Made by a program: the position numbers and the translations under genes. From the NCBI GenBank assembly GCA_029550985.1, contig JAKPGH010000002.1, positions 1 to 9,391 on the forward strand: a DNA stretch of 9,391 nucleotides, given 5' to 3'. Position 1 is the first letter of the stretch. Each line of letters opens with the position of its first letter. Shown here piece by piece: positions 1 through 6,595 of the stretch. This DNA comes from Bacillota bacterium. GTDB lineage: Bacteria > Bacillota > Clostridia > Oscillospirales > Ruminococcaceae. The notes under the pieces are model-generated. The model saw only the letters and a list, made by a program, of their open reading frames with translations, was not told the DNA's origin and did no database searches.

Positions 1-1533
1 GTCTATCAGGAACAGGTGATGCAGATTTGCCGGGAACTGGCAGGGTATTCCTACGGGCGGGCGGATTTAGTTCGCCGGGCCATGAGCAAAAAGAAGCACG
101 ACATCATGGAAAAGGAGCGGCAGATCTTTATTTACGGGCAGGTCCGGGAGGACGGCACGGTGGAGTGTCCCGGCTGTGTGGCAAACGGAGTGCCCGCCGA
201 TATCGCCAACGAAATCTTTGACGAAATGAGCTCCTTTGCCTCCTACGCCTTTAATAAGTCCCACGCGGCGGCTTACGCTCTGGTTGCCTATCAGACCGCA
301 TACTTAAAATGCCACTATGAAAAAGAGTACATGGCGGCGCTGCTTACCTCCATTCTGGACAACACCGACAAAGTCATCGACTACATCGGCGAATGCAAGA
401 AGTTGGGCATCCCTGTTTTGCCCCCCGACGTCAACGAAAGCGAATTGGGTTTTACGGTGGTGGGCGGCAAAATCCGCTTTGGCCTTCTGGCAATTAAGAA
501 TTTGGGCCGGGGGTTGATTCAGGACCTGTGTGCCGAGCGGGAGAGAAACGGCAAATTCCGCGACCTGTTGGACTTTTTGGAGCGGATGGCGGGCAGCGAC
601 CTCAACAAACGGGCCATTGAAAGCCTCATCCGCTGCGGCGCCTTTGACTGCTTCGGCCACAACCGGCAGCAGATGCTGTTGGGCTACGAGCGGCTGCTGG
701 AAGGGGTGGAAAAAGAGGCCCGCAACAATGTGTCGGGCCAGATGGACTTGTTTGCCGCTTTGGAGCAGCCAAAATCCAACGGATATTTTCTCCCCGATGT
801 GGAGGAAATGCCTTTCATGCAAAAGCTGGCGGGGGAGAAGGAGACCATCGGCCTCTATATTTCCGGGCATCCCTTGGAGCAGTATGAGGAAACGGCAAAA
901 AAGCTGGGGGTAACGTCCATTTCCGCCATTCATAAGGCAAAAGGCATGGACGGTACCGGCGTACTACTGCTTGGTATCCTTTCCGGGAAAAAAATTAAGA
1001 CCACCAAAAACAACGAAATGATGGCCTTTGCCCAGATGGAGGACGAAACCGGGTCTATGGAGCTGATTGTCTTTCCCCGGGTGTACGCCGCCTGTACCGC
1101 TCGCCTCATTCCCGGGCAGGTGGTGGTGGTTCGGGGCAGGGTAAAGGAGACCGAGGAGGAAAGCGCCCAGTTGGTTTGTGAAGAGGTGCTGACTCCCGAA
1201 GAAGCCCTGCAAAGCCTTGCCAGCCCTCCAAAGCCTCGTACCAACGGTTCCTCCAACGGCAACGGGCAGCCGGAGCATGCAGCGCCTGCCCCAAAGAAGA
1301 AGTCTTCCCGGCGGGGGCTGTATTTGAAGTTCCCCACCCAGAACAGCGAGCTGGTCACCAAGGCGGAAAAGTTCCTCTTTGTGTTTGAAGGGGATTTTCC
1401 GGTGTATTATTACTTCACCGACACGGGAAAATACCTGCAGACGCCCTGCAGCTACTGGGTGATGCCCAATCCCGTGCTGACCCGGGAATTGCGGCGGCTT
1501 TTGGGCGAAGAAAACGTTGCAATCATTGAATAA
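1..1533 (+). CDS. dnaE: DNA polymerase III subunit alpha, C-terminal part (5' end outside window)
   Basis: This is the last 510 residues of the replicative DNA polymerase III alpha subunit of the DnaE family. The frame is open from base 1, so the start and the palm-domain catalytic aspartates lie upstream of the window. The visible part opens with a highly conserved DnaE finger-region stretch (YQEQVMQI, then GRADLVRRAMSKKK near residues 20-33). It continues with FNKSHAAAYALVAYQT near residue 84, a helix-hairpin-helix region around residues 160-215 (KNLGRG, later LNKRAIESLIRCGAFD), and an OB-fold at about residues 315-370 (GVLLLGILSGKK, then FAQMEDETGSMELIVFP). A Gly/Ser/Asn/Pro/Lys linker around residues 405-437 leads to a short C-terminal domain ending in ENVAIIE. 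In Firmicutes DnaE usually works beside PolC in replication. The gene ends in TAA and is followed at once by an intrinsic terminator, so it is the last gene of its transcript. Codon use looks ordinary. Confidence 0.96.
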   Translation, partial: VYQEQVMQICRELAGYSYGRADLVRRAMSKKKHDIMEKERQIFIYGQVREDGTVECPGCVANGVPADIANEIFDEMSSFASYAFNKSHAAAYALVAYQTAYLKCHYEKEYMAALLTSILDNTDKVIDYIGECKKLGIPVLPPDVNESELGFTVVGGKIRFGLLAIKNLGRGLIQDLCAERERNGKFRDLLDFLERMAGSDLNKRAIESLIRCGAFDCFGHNRQQMLLGYERLLEGVEKEARNNVSGQMDLFAALEQPKSNGYFLPDVEEMPFMQKLAGEKETIGLYISGHPLEQYEETAKKLGVTSISAIHKAKGMDGTGVLLLGILSGKKIKTTKNNEMMAFAQMEDETGSMELIVFPRVYAACTARLIPGQVVVVRGRVKETEEESAQLVCEEVLTPEEALQSLASPPKPRTNGSSNGNGQPEHAAPAPKKKSSRRGLYLKFPTQNSELVTKAEKFLFVFEGDFPVYYYFTDTGKYLQTPCSYWVMPNPVLTRELRRLLGEENVAIIE

Positions 1534-1535
1534 AC

Positions 1536-1575
1536 AAAAGGCCTTGCAAGCATATTGGCTGCAAGGTCTTTTTTT
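1536..1575 (+). terminator. Intrinsic terminator after dnaE
   Basis: A 13-bp stem with one G-T wobble pairs 1536-1548 (AAAAGGCCTTGCA) with 1560-1572 (TGCAAGGTCTTTT). The loop is 11 nt and a run of seven T follows at 1569-1575. It begins 3 bases after the dnaE stop codon. Confidence 0.93.
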
Positions 1576-1596
1576 ATAGAATTGTAAGAAATGGTA

Positions 1597-1625
1597 TTGA
1601 CTTCTCAAGTTAAGTGACATATACT
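1597..1625 (+). promoter_or_regulatory. Sigma-A type promoter of the metal-efflux operon
   Basis: The -35 box TTGACT (1597-1602) is followed after exactly 17 bp by the -10 box TATACT (1620-1625). Each box matches the consensus at five of six positions. Transcription should start near 1632, just before the inverted repeat at 1638-1665. The promoter lies directly downstream of the dnaE terminator, so the metal operon is independently transcribed. Confidence 0.85.
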
Positions 1626-1637
1626 AAAACCAGAAAC

Positions 1638-1665
1638 AATTAAACAATTATTTGATTGTTTAATT
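1638..1665. promoter_or_regulatory. Candidate ArsR/SmtB-family operator (28-bp inverted repeat)
   Basis: Perfect 10-bp inverted arms, AATTAAACAA (1638-1647) and TTGTTTAATT (1656-1665), flank an 8-bp AT-rich centre. The repeat starts about 6 bp after the expected transcription start and ends 27 bp before the ATG of the first operon gene, where a bound repressor would block initiation. Operators of the ArsR/SmtB family are AT-rich imperfect 12-2-12 repeats of this general look. An ArsR-family gene lies at the far end of the same unit, so it is the likely binder. Binding itself is inferred. Confidence 0.7.
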
Positions 1666-1692
1666 CTATGCGTGAAAGAGGGTTACATAGCC

Positions 1693-1911
1693 ATGAGAAA
1701 AACCATTAAACTGCAGGATTTGGGCTGTGCCAACTGCGCTGCCAAAATGGAGCGGGCAATTGCAAAACTGGACGGGGTCGTGGATGTGAAAATTAACTTT
1801 ATGACCCAAAAAATGACCTTGGAAGCTCCCGACGAACGGTTTGAGGATATTCTGGCGGCGGCGGAAAAGGCGGCCCGCAAGATTGAGCCGGATGTCGCGT
1901 TTTTGAGATAG
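1693..1911 (+). CDS. Free-standing heavy-metal-associated (HMA) domain protein
   Basis: A 72-residue cytosolic protein made of a single HMA (ferredoxin-like, CopZ/MerP-type) domain. The metal-binding CxxC is Cys12-Cys15 in LGCANCAAKME, and the usual GVVDVKINF strand follows. Known HMA domains bind soft or borderline ions (Zn2+, Cd2+, Pb2+, Cu+) and pass them to P1B ATPases or sit at the N-terminus of such pumps. Here the domain is its own gene, 68 bp upstream of an ATPase that lacks one, so it likely serves as the pump's detached metal-binding domain. The start was set at ATG 1693, which has AGAGGG about 10 bases upstream. An in-frame GTG at 1672 would add 7 residues but has no ribosome-binding site. 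The gene is first in an operon with a strong promoter and candidate operator. Confidence 0.88.
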   Translation: MRKTIKLQDLGCANCAAKMERAIAKLDGVVDVKINFMTQKMTLEAPDERFEDILAAAEKAARKIEPDVAFLR

Positions 1912-1979
1912 TGTTTGGAGATAGGGGAATAGCTGCCCTTTGACGGTGGATTCCTTTTCCCCAGAGGAGGGGATGCGTT

Positions 1980-3938
1980 GTGTCGAAACAGGAAAAACGT
2001 CTCCGCAAACGGATATTGATTGCAGCGGTTTTCTTTTTGCTGTTGCTTCCCATCCATCAGCGGGACGCGTTTTACAGTCTTTTGGGAATGCCTGTGCTGC
2101 AGTCTCCTATTTGGGACTATTTGGAGCTGCCGCTGTTTCTGATTCCATACGGCATCATCGGTTGGGATATCCTTTGGAGGGCCGTGCGAAATATTGCCCA
2201 CGGGCAGGTGTTTGACGAGAACTTTTTGATGAGTGTGGCCACCGTGGGTGCGTTTTTCCTGGGAGAATACGCAGAAGGCGTCGCCGTCATGCTGTTTTAT
2301 CAGGTGGGGGAACTGTTTCAGTCCTACGCTGTGTCCAAATCCCGCCGCTCCATCGCCGAGCTGATGGACATCCGCCCCGACTATGCCAATATCATGGGGG
2401 AGGAGGGCCTTGTACAGGTTGACCCCGAGGAAGTGGCGGTGGGGGACACCATTGTGGTAAGGCCGGGCGAGCGCATTCCTCTGGACGGCGTCGTCATCGA
2501 AGGACACTCCACGTTGGACACCTCCGCCCTGACCGGAGAATCCGTTCCCCGGGACGTGGGGGTGGGGCAGGACGTCATCAGCGGATGCATCAATCAGACC
2601 GGCGTACTGACCATCCAGGTCAGCAAGGAGTTTGGGCAGTCCACCGTGGCCAAAGTGCTGGAACTGGTGGAAAATGCTTACGATAAAAAGAGTAAAAGCG
2701 AAAACTTTATTACCCGCTTTGCCCGATACTACACCCCGGGAGTGGTGCTGGCAGCCGTCGCCCTGTCGGTGATTCCGCCTCTGGTGACCGGGCAGCCGTT
2801 TTCCCTGTGGATTGGGCGGGCGCTTACCTTTCTCGTCATTTCCTGCCCCTGCGCGCTGGTGATCTCCGTTCCCCTCAGCTTTTTTGGGGGAATTGGCGGC
2901 GCCTCCAAATGCGGCGTGTTGGTGAAGGGCAGCAACTATCTGGAGATGTTGTCCAAGGTGGAAACGGTAGTGTTTGACAAGACGGGCACCCTCACCAAAG
3001 GCAACTTTGTGGTCAGCGAAATTCACGCCGCGGCCATGGACCAACAGCAGCTGTTGGAGCTGGCAGCTTATGCCGAAAGCTATTCCAGCCACCCCATTGC
3101 CGTCAGCATTCAAACGGCTTACGGAAAAGCGGTGGACCCTGCGAGAATTCAGGAAATTGAAGAAGTCGCCGGCCACGGGATTCGGGCGCAGATTGACCAC
3201 CGGAAAGTGCTGGTGGGCAACGCCAAGCTGATGGAACTGGAGAAAATCCCGTACCCGGACAATATTTCTACGGGCACCGCCGTGTATTTGGCGGTGGACG
3301 GCGCCTATGCCGGACACATTTTGATTGCCGACCAAATCAAAGCCGACGCTCACAAAGCAATACGGGAACTTAAGGAAATCGGCGTTCGGCAAACGGTGAT
3401 GCTGACCGGAGACTCCGACGCCGTCGGTCAAAAGGTAGCGGCCCAGCTCAAGCTGGATAAAGCCTACACCCAACTGCTTCCCGCCGACAAGGTCCAGCGG
3501 CTGGAGGCGCTGATTGCCGAGAAAAGCAAAAACAATGTGCTGGTGTATGTGGGAGACGGCATCAACGATGCTCCGGTATTGGCCCGAGCTGATGTGGGCA
3601 TCGCCATGGGAGGCTTAGGCTCCGATGCCGCCATCGAAGCGGCCGACGTTGTCATCATGACCGACGAGCCTTCCAAAATTGCCACCGTCATCAAAATCAG
3701 CAAAAAGACGGTGGGCATCGTGTGGCAGAATATCGTCTTTGCGCTGGGAGTAAAAGCCGTCGTCCTGATTTTAGGAGCCTTAGGCTTTGCCAATATGTGG
3801 TGGGCGGTCTTTGCCGATGTGGGCGTTTCGGTGATTGCCATCCTCAATGCCATCCGTGCCCTCAATGTCAGTGAATTTTCACCGCAATCTTCCGGCTGTG
3901 ACCCTCAATTAGAAAGCGCATACCTTCCGTCCAATTAG
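1980..3938 (+). CDS. Heavy-metal-translocating P1B-type ATPase (Zn2+/Cd2+/Pb2+ exporter type)
   Basis: A 652-residue membrane pump coupling ATP hydrolysis to export of metal ions from the cytoplasm. Motifs in order are the actuator TGES (185-188), the membrane metal site CPC (289-291), the phosphorylation site DKTGT with Asp333, the nucleotide-domain HP (371-372), and GDGINDAP (525-532). Lys592 in the seventh membrane helix and Asp613 in the eighth (FADVGVSV) are the signature of the P1B-2 (CadA/ZntA) group, which moves Zn2+, Cd2+ and Pb2+ rather than Cu+. The N-terminus has no CxxC HMA domain; that domain is encoded separately just upstream. The start is GTG at 1980, preceded by AGAGGAGGGG at 1963-1972 with a 7-base gap. 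The ATG at 1973 is out of frame. About 25 residues follow the last membrane helix and their codons run into the terminator hairpin. The exact metal cannot be settled from sequence. Confidence 0.95.
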   Translation: MSKQEKRLRKRILIAAVFFLLLLPIHQRDAFYSLLGMPVLQSPIWDYLELPLFLIPYGIIGWDILWRAVRNIAHGQVFDENFLMSVATVGAFFLGEYAEGVAVMLFYQVGELFQSYAVSKSRRSIAELMDIRPDYANIMGEEGLVQVDPEEVAVGDTIVVRPGERIPLDGVVIEGHSTLDTSALTGESVPRDVGVGQDVISGCINQTGVLTIQVSKEFGQSTVAKVLELVENAYDKKSKSENFITRFARYYTPGVVLAAVALSVIPPLVTGQPFSLWIGRALTFLVISCPCALVISVPLSFFGGIGGASKCGVLVKGSNYLEMLSKVETVVFDKTGTLTKGNFVVSEIHAAAMDQQQLLELAAYAESYSSHPIAVSIQTAYGKAVDPARIQEIEEVAGHGIRAQIDHRKVLVGNAKLMELEKIPYPDNISTGTAVYLAVDGAYAGHILIADQIKADAHKAIRELKEIGVRQTVMLTGDSDAVGQKVAAQLKLDKAYTQLLPADKVQRLEALIAEKSKNNVLVYVGDGINDAPVLARADVGIAMGGLGSDAAIEAADVVIMTDEPSKIATVIKISKKTVGIVWQNIVFALGVKAVVLILGALGFANMWWAVFADVGVSVIAILNAIRALNVSEFSPQSSGCDPQLESAYLPSN

Positions 3939-3956
3939 GAAGGCATGCGCCTTTTT
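3916..3956 (+). terminator. Terminator hairpin enclosing the ATPase stop codon
   Basis: Two 13-nt arms, 3916-3928 and 3938-3950 (GCGCATaCCTTCC against GGAAGGcATGCGC), enclose a 9-nt loop, and TTTTT follows at 3952-3956. The single mismatch is A-C on the plus strand and a G-T wobble on the minus strand. The ATPase stop codon TAG (3936-3938) sits at the loop edge, so the last codons of the gene form the left arm. The convergent ArsR gene ends at 3957. The minus strand gives a full stem but only a short T stretch, so termination is probably stronger for the plus-strand transcript. Confidence 0.85.
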
Positions 3957-4346
3957 CTATGGTTTGTGATGTTTGTTCAGGCCTTTGTTGGGGCAGGTGT
4001 ACTGAAACAATTCGTCCACCATGTGGTGAATTAGTTCGGCTGTGATGGTGTCGGCCAAAGTATAGTAAACCTCTTTGCCTCTGCGGGTTCCGGTAATCAG
4101 CCCATGGAGCCGCAAAAGCTTTAAATGATGGGATACCGCTGCGGTGCTCATGCCGACGGCTGCGGCTATGTTGACACCGCACTCCTCGCAATGGCACAGA
4201 AGCCACAGAATTTTCAGGCGGGAACCGTCGCAAAGCTGCTGAAAGAGCACGGCGGCCTCGGTAAAATGCTCCGAAGACGGCATGTGCGCCAACACTTCCT
4301 GAATGTTGGAGCTATGTTCGTGCGGCAGCGGTTTGAATTGCTCCAT
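3957..4346 (-). CDS. ArsR/SmtB-family metal-responsive transcriptional repressor
   Basis: A 129-residue winged-helix repressor. The core runs from about residue 30: LFQQLCDGSRLKILWLL, a helix-turn-helix whose recognition helix is STAAVSHHLKLLRLHGLI (67-84), and a wing TRRGKEVYYTL (87-97). Cys39, Cys51, Cys53 and Cys56 (CHCEEC at 51-56) lie in the region where CadC/ArsR-type proteins place thiolate sensor ligands. The N-terminus is His-rich and Cys118 lies in the tail. Family members leave DNA when they bind metal, which derepresses an efflux pump. The gene is convergent to the ATPase and its stop is 18 bp from the ATPase stop, so it is the natural candidate for the 1638-1665 operator. The start is ATG 4346, behind AGGGGTGA with about 7 bases spacing. 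In-frame TTG 4364 and GTG 4355 are less likely. Confidence 0.93.
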   Translation of the reverse strand: MEQFKPLPHEHSSNIQEVLAHMPSSEHFTEAAVLFQQLCDGSRLKILWLLCHCEECGVNIAAAVGMSTAAVSHHLKLLRLHGLITGTRRGKEVYYTLADTITAELIHHMVDELFQYTCPNKGLNKHHKP

Positions 4347-4434
4347 GCAGCTCACCCCTTCCAATCATTTACTGGATTTATATATCATTGACCAAATCAC
4401 TGTATCGAATGCAATCACCGGAAAGGTGTGTATG

Positions 4435-4469
4435 AAAAACACCCCCGGAATGTCACCAGGGATGTTTTT
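4435..4469 (-). terminator. Intrinsic terminator after purC
   Basis: On the minus strand, 4469-4459 (AAAAACATCCC) pairs with 4445-4435 (GGGGTGTTTTT) in an 11-bp stem with one T-G wobble, ending in five T. It starts 2 bases beyond the purC stop codon and separates purC from the downstream ArsR gene. The plus strand also shows a T run, but no plus-strand gene leads into it. Confidence 0.8.
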
Positions 4470-4471
4470 TA

Positions 4472-5152
4472 TTACTTGCTCAGTACTAAATGAATCAGTT
4501 CCAGAGGTTCTACCGGTTTTCCATTCTGATAGACTCGCATATTTCCGCTGGAAATTTCGTCAATCAGGATAATTTCCCCGTTTCGGCGGCCAAACTCAAA
4601 TTTGATGTCGTACAGCTCCAAACCCTTTTGCTGGAGGTCTTCCTTGATAATGGTTGCAATCCGCTGGGTCAGAGACTTGAGCGTTTCGTACTCGTCATAG
4701 TTTAATATTCCCAGCATGTGAAGGGCATCCTTGGTGATGGGCGGATCACCCCGCTGGTCGTCCTTCAGCGTTACTTCCACAAAGGCGTCCAAAGGTTGGC
4801 CTTCGGCAGCGTAGGCGCCCCAGCGGCGAATAAAGCTTCCTACCGCCCGGAAACGGCAGATGATCTCCAGCCCTTTTCCAAACGGAGTGGCGGGAAGGAC
4901 GGTCATCTCCGCTTTTTCGATATCGGCGCTGACAAAGTGGGTGGGGATTCCTTTTTCCCGCAGCAGCTTAAAGTAGTATTCGGTCATCTTTAAGTTGCCC
5001 TGACCTATACCTTCGATGGAGAGCCCTACCGTATTGGCGCCGGGGTCAAACACGCCGTCGGTACCGGTGACATCGTCTTTAAATTTCAGCAGATAGTTTC
5101 CGTCTGGCAGCCGATAAACGTTCTTCGTTTTCCCTTGATAGACGATTTCCAT
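4472..5152 (-). CDS. purC: Phosphoribosylaminoimidazole-succinocarboxamide synthase (SAICAR synthetase)
   Basis: A cytosolic enzyme of de novo purine synthesis. It joins CAIR and L-aspartate with ATP to give SAICAR. The protein has 226 residues, slightly shorter than the usual ~235. Recognisable blocks are the N-terminal YQGKTKNVY (5-13), the ATP-site region LLKFKDDVTGTDGVF (21-35), VEVTLKDDQRGDPPIT (125-140) and the C-terminal LIDEISSGNMRVY (196-208), which replaces the more usual DEISPDTCR. The ATG at 5152 has AAGGAG about 8 bases upstream. The gene has its own promoter and terminator, so it appears monocistronic rather than part of a long pur operon. The 5' leader is only about 37 nt, which is too short for a purine riboswitch. 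The next gene upstream makes PRPP, the starting substrate of the same pathway. Confidence 0.95.
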   Translation of the reverse strand: MEIVYQGKTKNVYRLPDGNYLLKFKDDVTGTDGVFDPGANTVGLSIEGIGQGNLKMTEYYFKLLREKGIPTHFVSADIEKAEMTVLPATPFGKGLEIICRFRAVGSFIRRWGAYAAEGQPLDAFVEVTLKDDQRGDPPITKDALHMLGILNYDEYETLKSLTQRIATIIKEDLQQKGLELYDIKFEFGRRNGEIILIDEISSGNMRVYQNGKPVEPLELIHLVLSK

Positions 5153-5195
5153 TGTTGCATTCTCCTTCTTGGTGTCTTAGTGAAGCCTTTCTTTC

Positions 5196-5224
5196 ATTAT
5201 AACGCCGCAGGGAAAAAATGTCGA
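5196..5224 (-). promoter_or_regulatory. Sigma-A type promoter of purC
   Basis: Read on the minus strand, the -35 box is TCGACA (5224-5219) and the -10 box is a perfect TATAAT (5201-5196), with a 17-bp spacer. The predicted start near 5189 gives a leader of about 37 nt to the purC ATG. The -35 box lies 14 bp past the terminator of the preceding gene. Confidence 0.87.
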
Positions 5225-5237
5225 CAGCGGCGACACC

Positions 5238-5278
5238 AAAAATTGATACCATGGAAAGCTCGCATGGTATCAATTTTT
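5238..5278 (-). terminator. Long inverted repeat, terminator of the PRPP synthetase gene
   Basis: A perfect 16-bp inverted repeat pairs AAAAATTGATACCATG (5238-5253) with its complement at 5263-5278 around a 9-nt loop. On the minus strand the stem ends in five T within the arm. It starts 10 bp past the stop codon of the PRPP synthetase gene. The stem is AT-rich and lacks a strong GC base, so it may terminate moderately and also stabilise the mRNA 3' end. Confidence 0.78.
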
Positions 5279-5287
5279 CTGATTTTA

Positions 5288-6484
5288 TTAAATTTTCAGT
5301 TGCCCTTCCAGTTGTTGACGCGCGCGATGCTTCTCCAACAGTTTGGAGATGCGGTCGTCGGGGCTGAGGAGCTTGGAAAGTGAGGCGTCGTGGTTGAGGG
5401 TGGCAATGATGAGGGCAATATACTTGGATACATCCACTACTTGGAACCAGGGCTTGTTGGCCAGCTCCGGATTGAGGTAGGTCAAATTGGTGCCCAGCAA
5501 CAGGTCAAACCAGCCTTCTTCATAGGCTTTGTCAAAGGCATCCAGCCCTTGGGTAAACAGGGCAAAGGTAGCGGCCAAAAATACGCGGCGGGCTCCGCGC
5601 CGGGTCAGCTCCCGAGCCAAATCCAACATGGAGTCGCCCGTGGAAATGATATCGTCGTTGACAATCACATCTTTACCCTTTACGGAATCACCCAAATATT
5701 CATGGGCAACAATAGGGTTGCGCCCGTTGACAATGACGGAATAATCCCTGCGCTTATAAAACATGCCCATATTCAATCCCAGCATAGAGGAGAAGTAAAT
5801 GTTGCGAGGTGCTGCGCCTTCGTCAGGGGATATGATCATGGTTTTTTCTTTGTCGATGATGACGTCGGGTCGAGCTTTGAGCAACGCTTTCAGAATCTGA
5901 TAGATGGGCTGAACCGATTCAAAATTGTTCATGGGAGCCGCATTGACAACCCGGGGGTCGTGGGCGTCAAAGGTGATGATGTTGTCCACGCCTAACCGGT
6001 AAAGCTCCTGAATGGCAATGGCACAATCCAGGCTTTCCCGTCCGTTCCTGCGGTGTTGCCTTCCCTCATAGAGAAAGGGCATGATGACATTGATTCGATG
6101 GGGCTTATTGCCGCACGCCGCGATCAGCCGCTTGAGGTCGGCAAAGTGGTCGTCGGGGCTCATGTGGCTTTGAATGCCGTACATGGGGTAGGTGACGCTG
6201 TAGTTGGTGACATCACACAAAATATATAAGTCGTATCCCCGCACACTGGAGCGAATCATTCCCTTGGCTTCACCGGTGCCAAAACGGGGACATTCCGCTT
6301 CAATAATAAAGCTGTTTTTGTCAAAACCAGGAAAGGTGAGCAGGGTATCCGATTCGGGGTCGGTGGTCCAGCGCAACAGATATTCGTTGACACGCCGTCC
6401 CATCTCTTCAAATCCCCGCATCGGGAGCAACGCCAGAGGTCGCACCACTTCTCTAGCGGCTCCTACCTTGACATCAAAGGGCAT
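5288..6484 (-). CDS. Ribose-phosphate pyrophosphokinase, long divergent form (PRPP synthetase)
   Basis: This enzyme transfers pyrophosphate from ATP to ribose 5-phosphate to make PRPP for purine, pyrimidine, His, Trp and NAD synthesis. At 398 residues it is about 80 longer than classical PrsA. Family motifs are present in altered form: MPFLYEGRQHRR (135-146) where PrsA has the PYSRQDR block, ITFDAHDPR (170-178), the catalytic-loop-like YKRRDYS (243-249), and the PRPP-binding loop VIVNDDIISTGDS (273-285). The extra length is at both ends, and the C-terminus is basic and probably helical. The start is ATG 6484, with GGAGG 9 bases upstream. In-frame GTG 6502 and ATG 6493 overlap or abut that site. 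I leave the symbol blank because this lineage is distinct from classical prs; a second, standard prs elsewhere in the genome is possible. Confidence 0.9.
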   Translation of the reverse strand: MPFDVKVGAAREVVRPLALLPMRGFEEMGRRVNEYLLRWTTDPESDTLLTFPGFDKNSFIIEAECPRFGTGEAKGMIRSSVRGYDLYILCDVTNYSVTYPMYGIQSHMSPDDHFADLKRLIAACGNKPHRINVIMPFLYEGRQHRRNGRESLDCAIAIQELYRLGVDNIITFDAHDPRVVNAAPMNNFESVQPIYQILKALLKARPDVIIDKEKTMIISPDEGAAPRNIYFSSMLGLNMGMFYKRRDYSVIVNGRNPIVAHEYLGDSVKGKDVIVNDDIISTGDSMLDLARELTRRGARRVFLAATFALFTQGLDAFDKAYEEGWFDLLLGTNLTYLNPELANKPWFQVVDVSKYIALIIATLNHDASLSKLLSPDDRISKLLEKHRARQQLEGQLKI

Positions 6485-6523
6485 TTTCTTCATCCTCCAC
6501 ACTATTAGAATTGCTTTTCAAAC

Positions 6524-6552
6524 TTTATAATGTTGGAAACAGGACAAGTCCT
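6524..6552 (-). promoter_or_regulatory. Possible promoter of the PRPP synthetase gene
   Basis: On the minus strand a TATAAA -10-like box (6529-6524) lies 17 bp after AGGACT (6552-6547), which matches only three of six -35 bases. The weak -35 lies inside the palindrome at 6536-6557. An activator could substitute there, or the gene may be read from the upstream ABC gene. Confidence 0.4.
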
Positions 6553-6557
6553 GTTTC
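6536..6557. promoter_or_regulatory. Perfect 22-bp palindrome upstream of the PRPP synthetase gene
   Basis: GAAACAGGAC (6536-6545) and GTCCTGTTTC (6548-6557) are exact reverse complements separated by two bases. No T run follows on either strand, so it does not look like a terminator. Its place, about 52 bp from the start codon and over the putative -35, suggests a binding site for a dimeric regulator. I do not recognise the motif. Confidence 0.55.
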
Positions 6558-6595
6558 TGATTGTTAGGTGATGATTTGGAAAATATAAAAGTATT

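Noticed and set aside
304..933. 209-codon open frame antisense to dnaE
   Set aside because: The sense strand encodes conserved DnaE residues throughout and the antisense product has no recognisable motif.
1924..1962. Possible hairpin GGGGAA/TTCCCC between the HMA and ATPase genes
   Set aside because: Only six pairs with a 27-nt loop. It may be chance and there is no T run. It abuts but does not cover the ribosome-binding site.
1683..3473. 596-codon open frame antisense to the ATPase
   Set aside because: It lies wholly opposite the HMA and ATPase genes, has a His/Gln/Gly-rich composition typical of an antisense frame, no recognisable domain and no ribosome-binding site. The plus-strand genes carry all family motifs.
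4347..4434. Second copy of the operator before the ArsR gene (autoregulation)
   Set aside because: The region is AT-rich with TATATA/TATAAA boxes but shows no repeat resembling 1638-1665 and no convincing -35, so neither an operator nor a specific promoter can be claimed.
5153..5237. Purine riboswitch before purC
   Set aside because: The predicted leader is only about 37 nt and lacks the aptamer helices.
5169..5239. TTGGTGTC and GACACCAA inverted pair flanking the purC promoter
   Set aside because: Eight bases at 55-bp spacing could easily arise by chance, and no known purine-repressor box resembles it.
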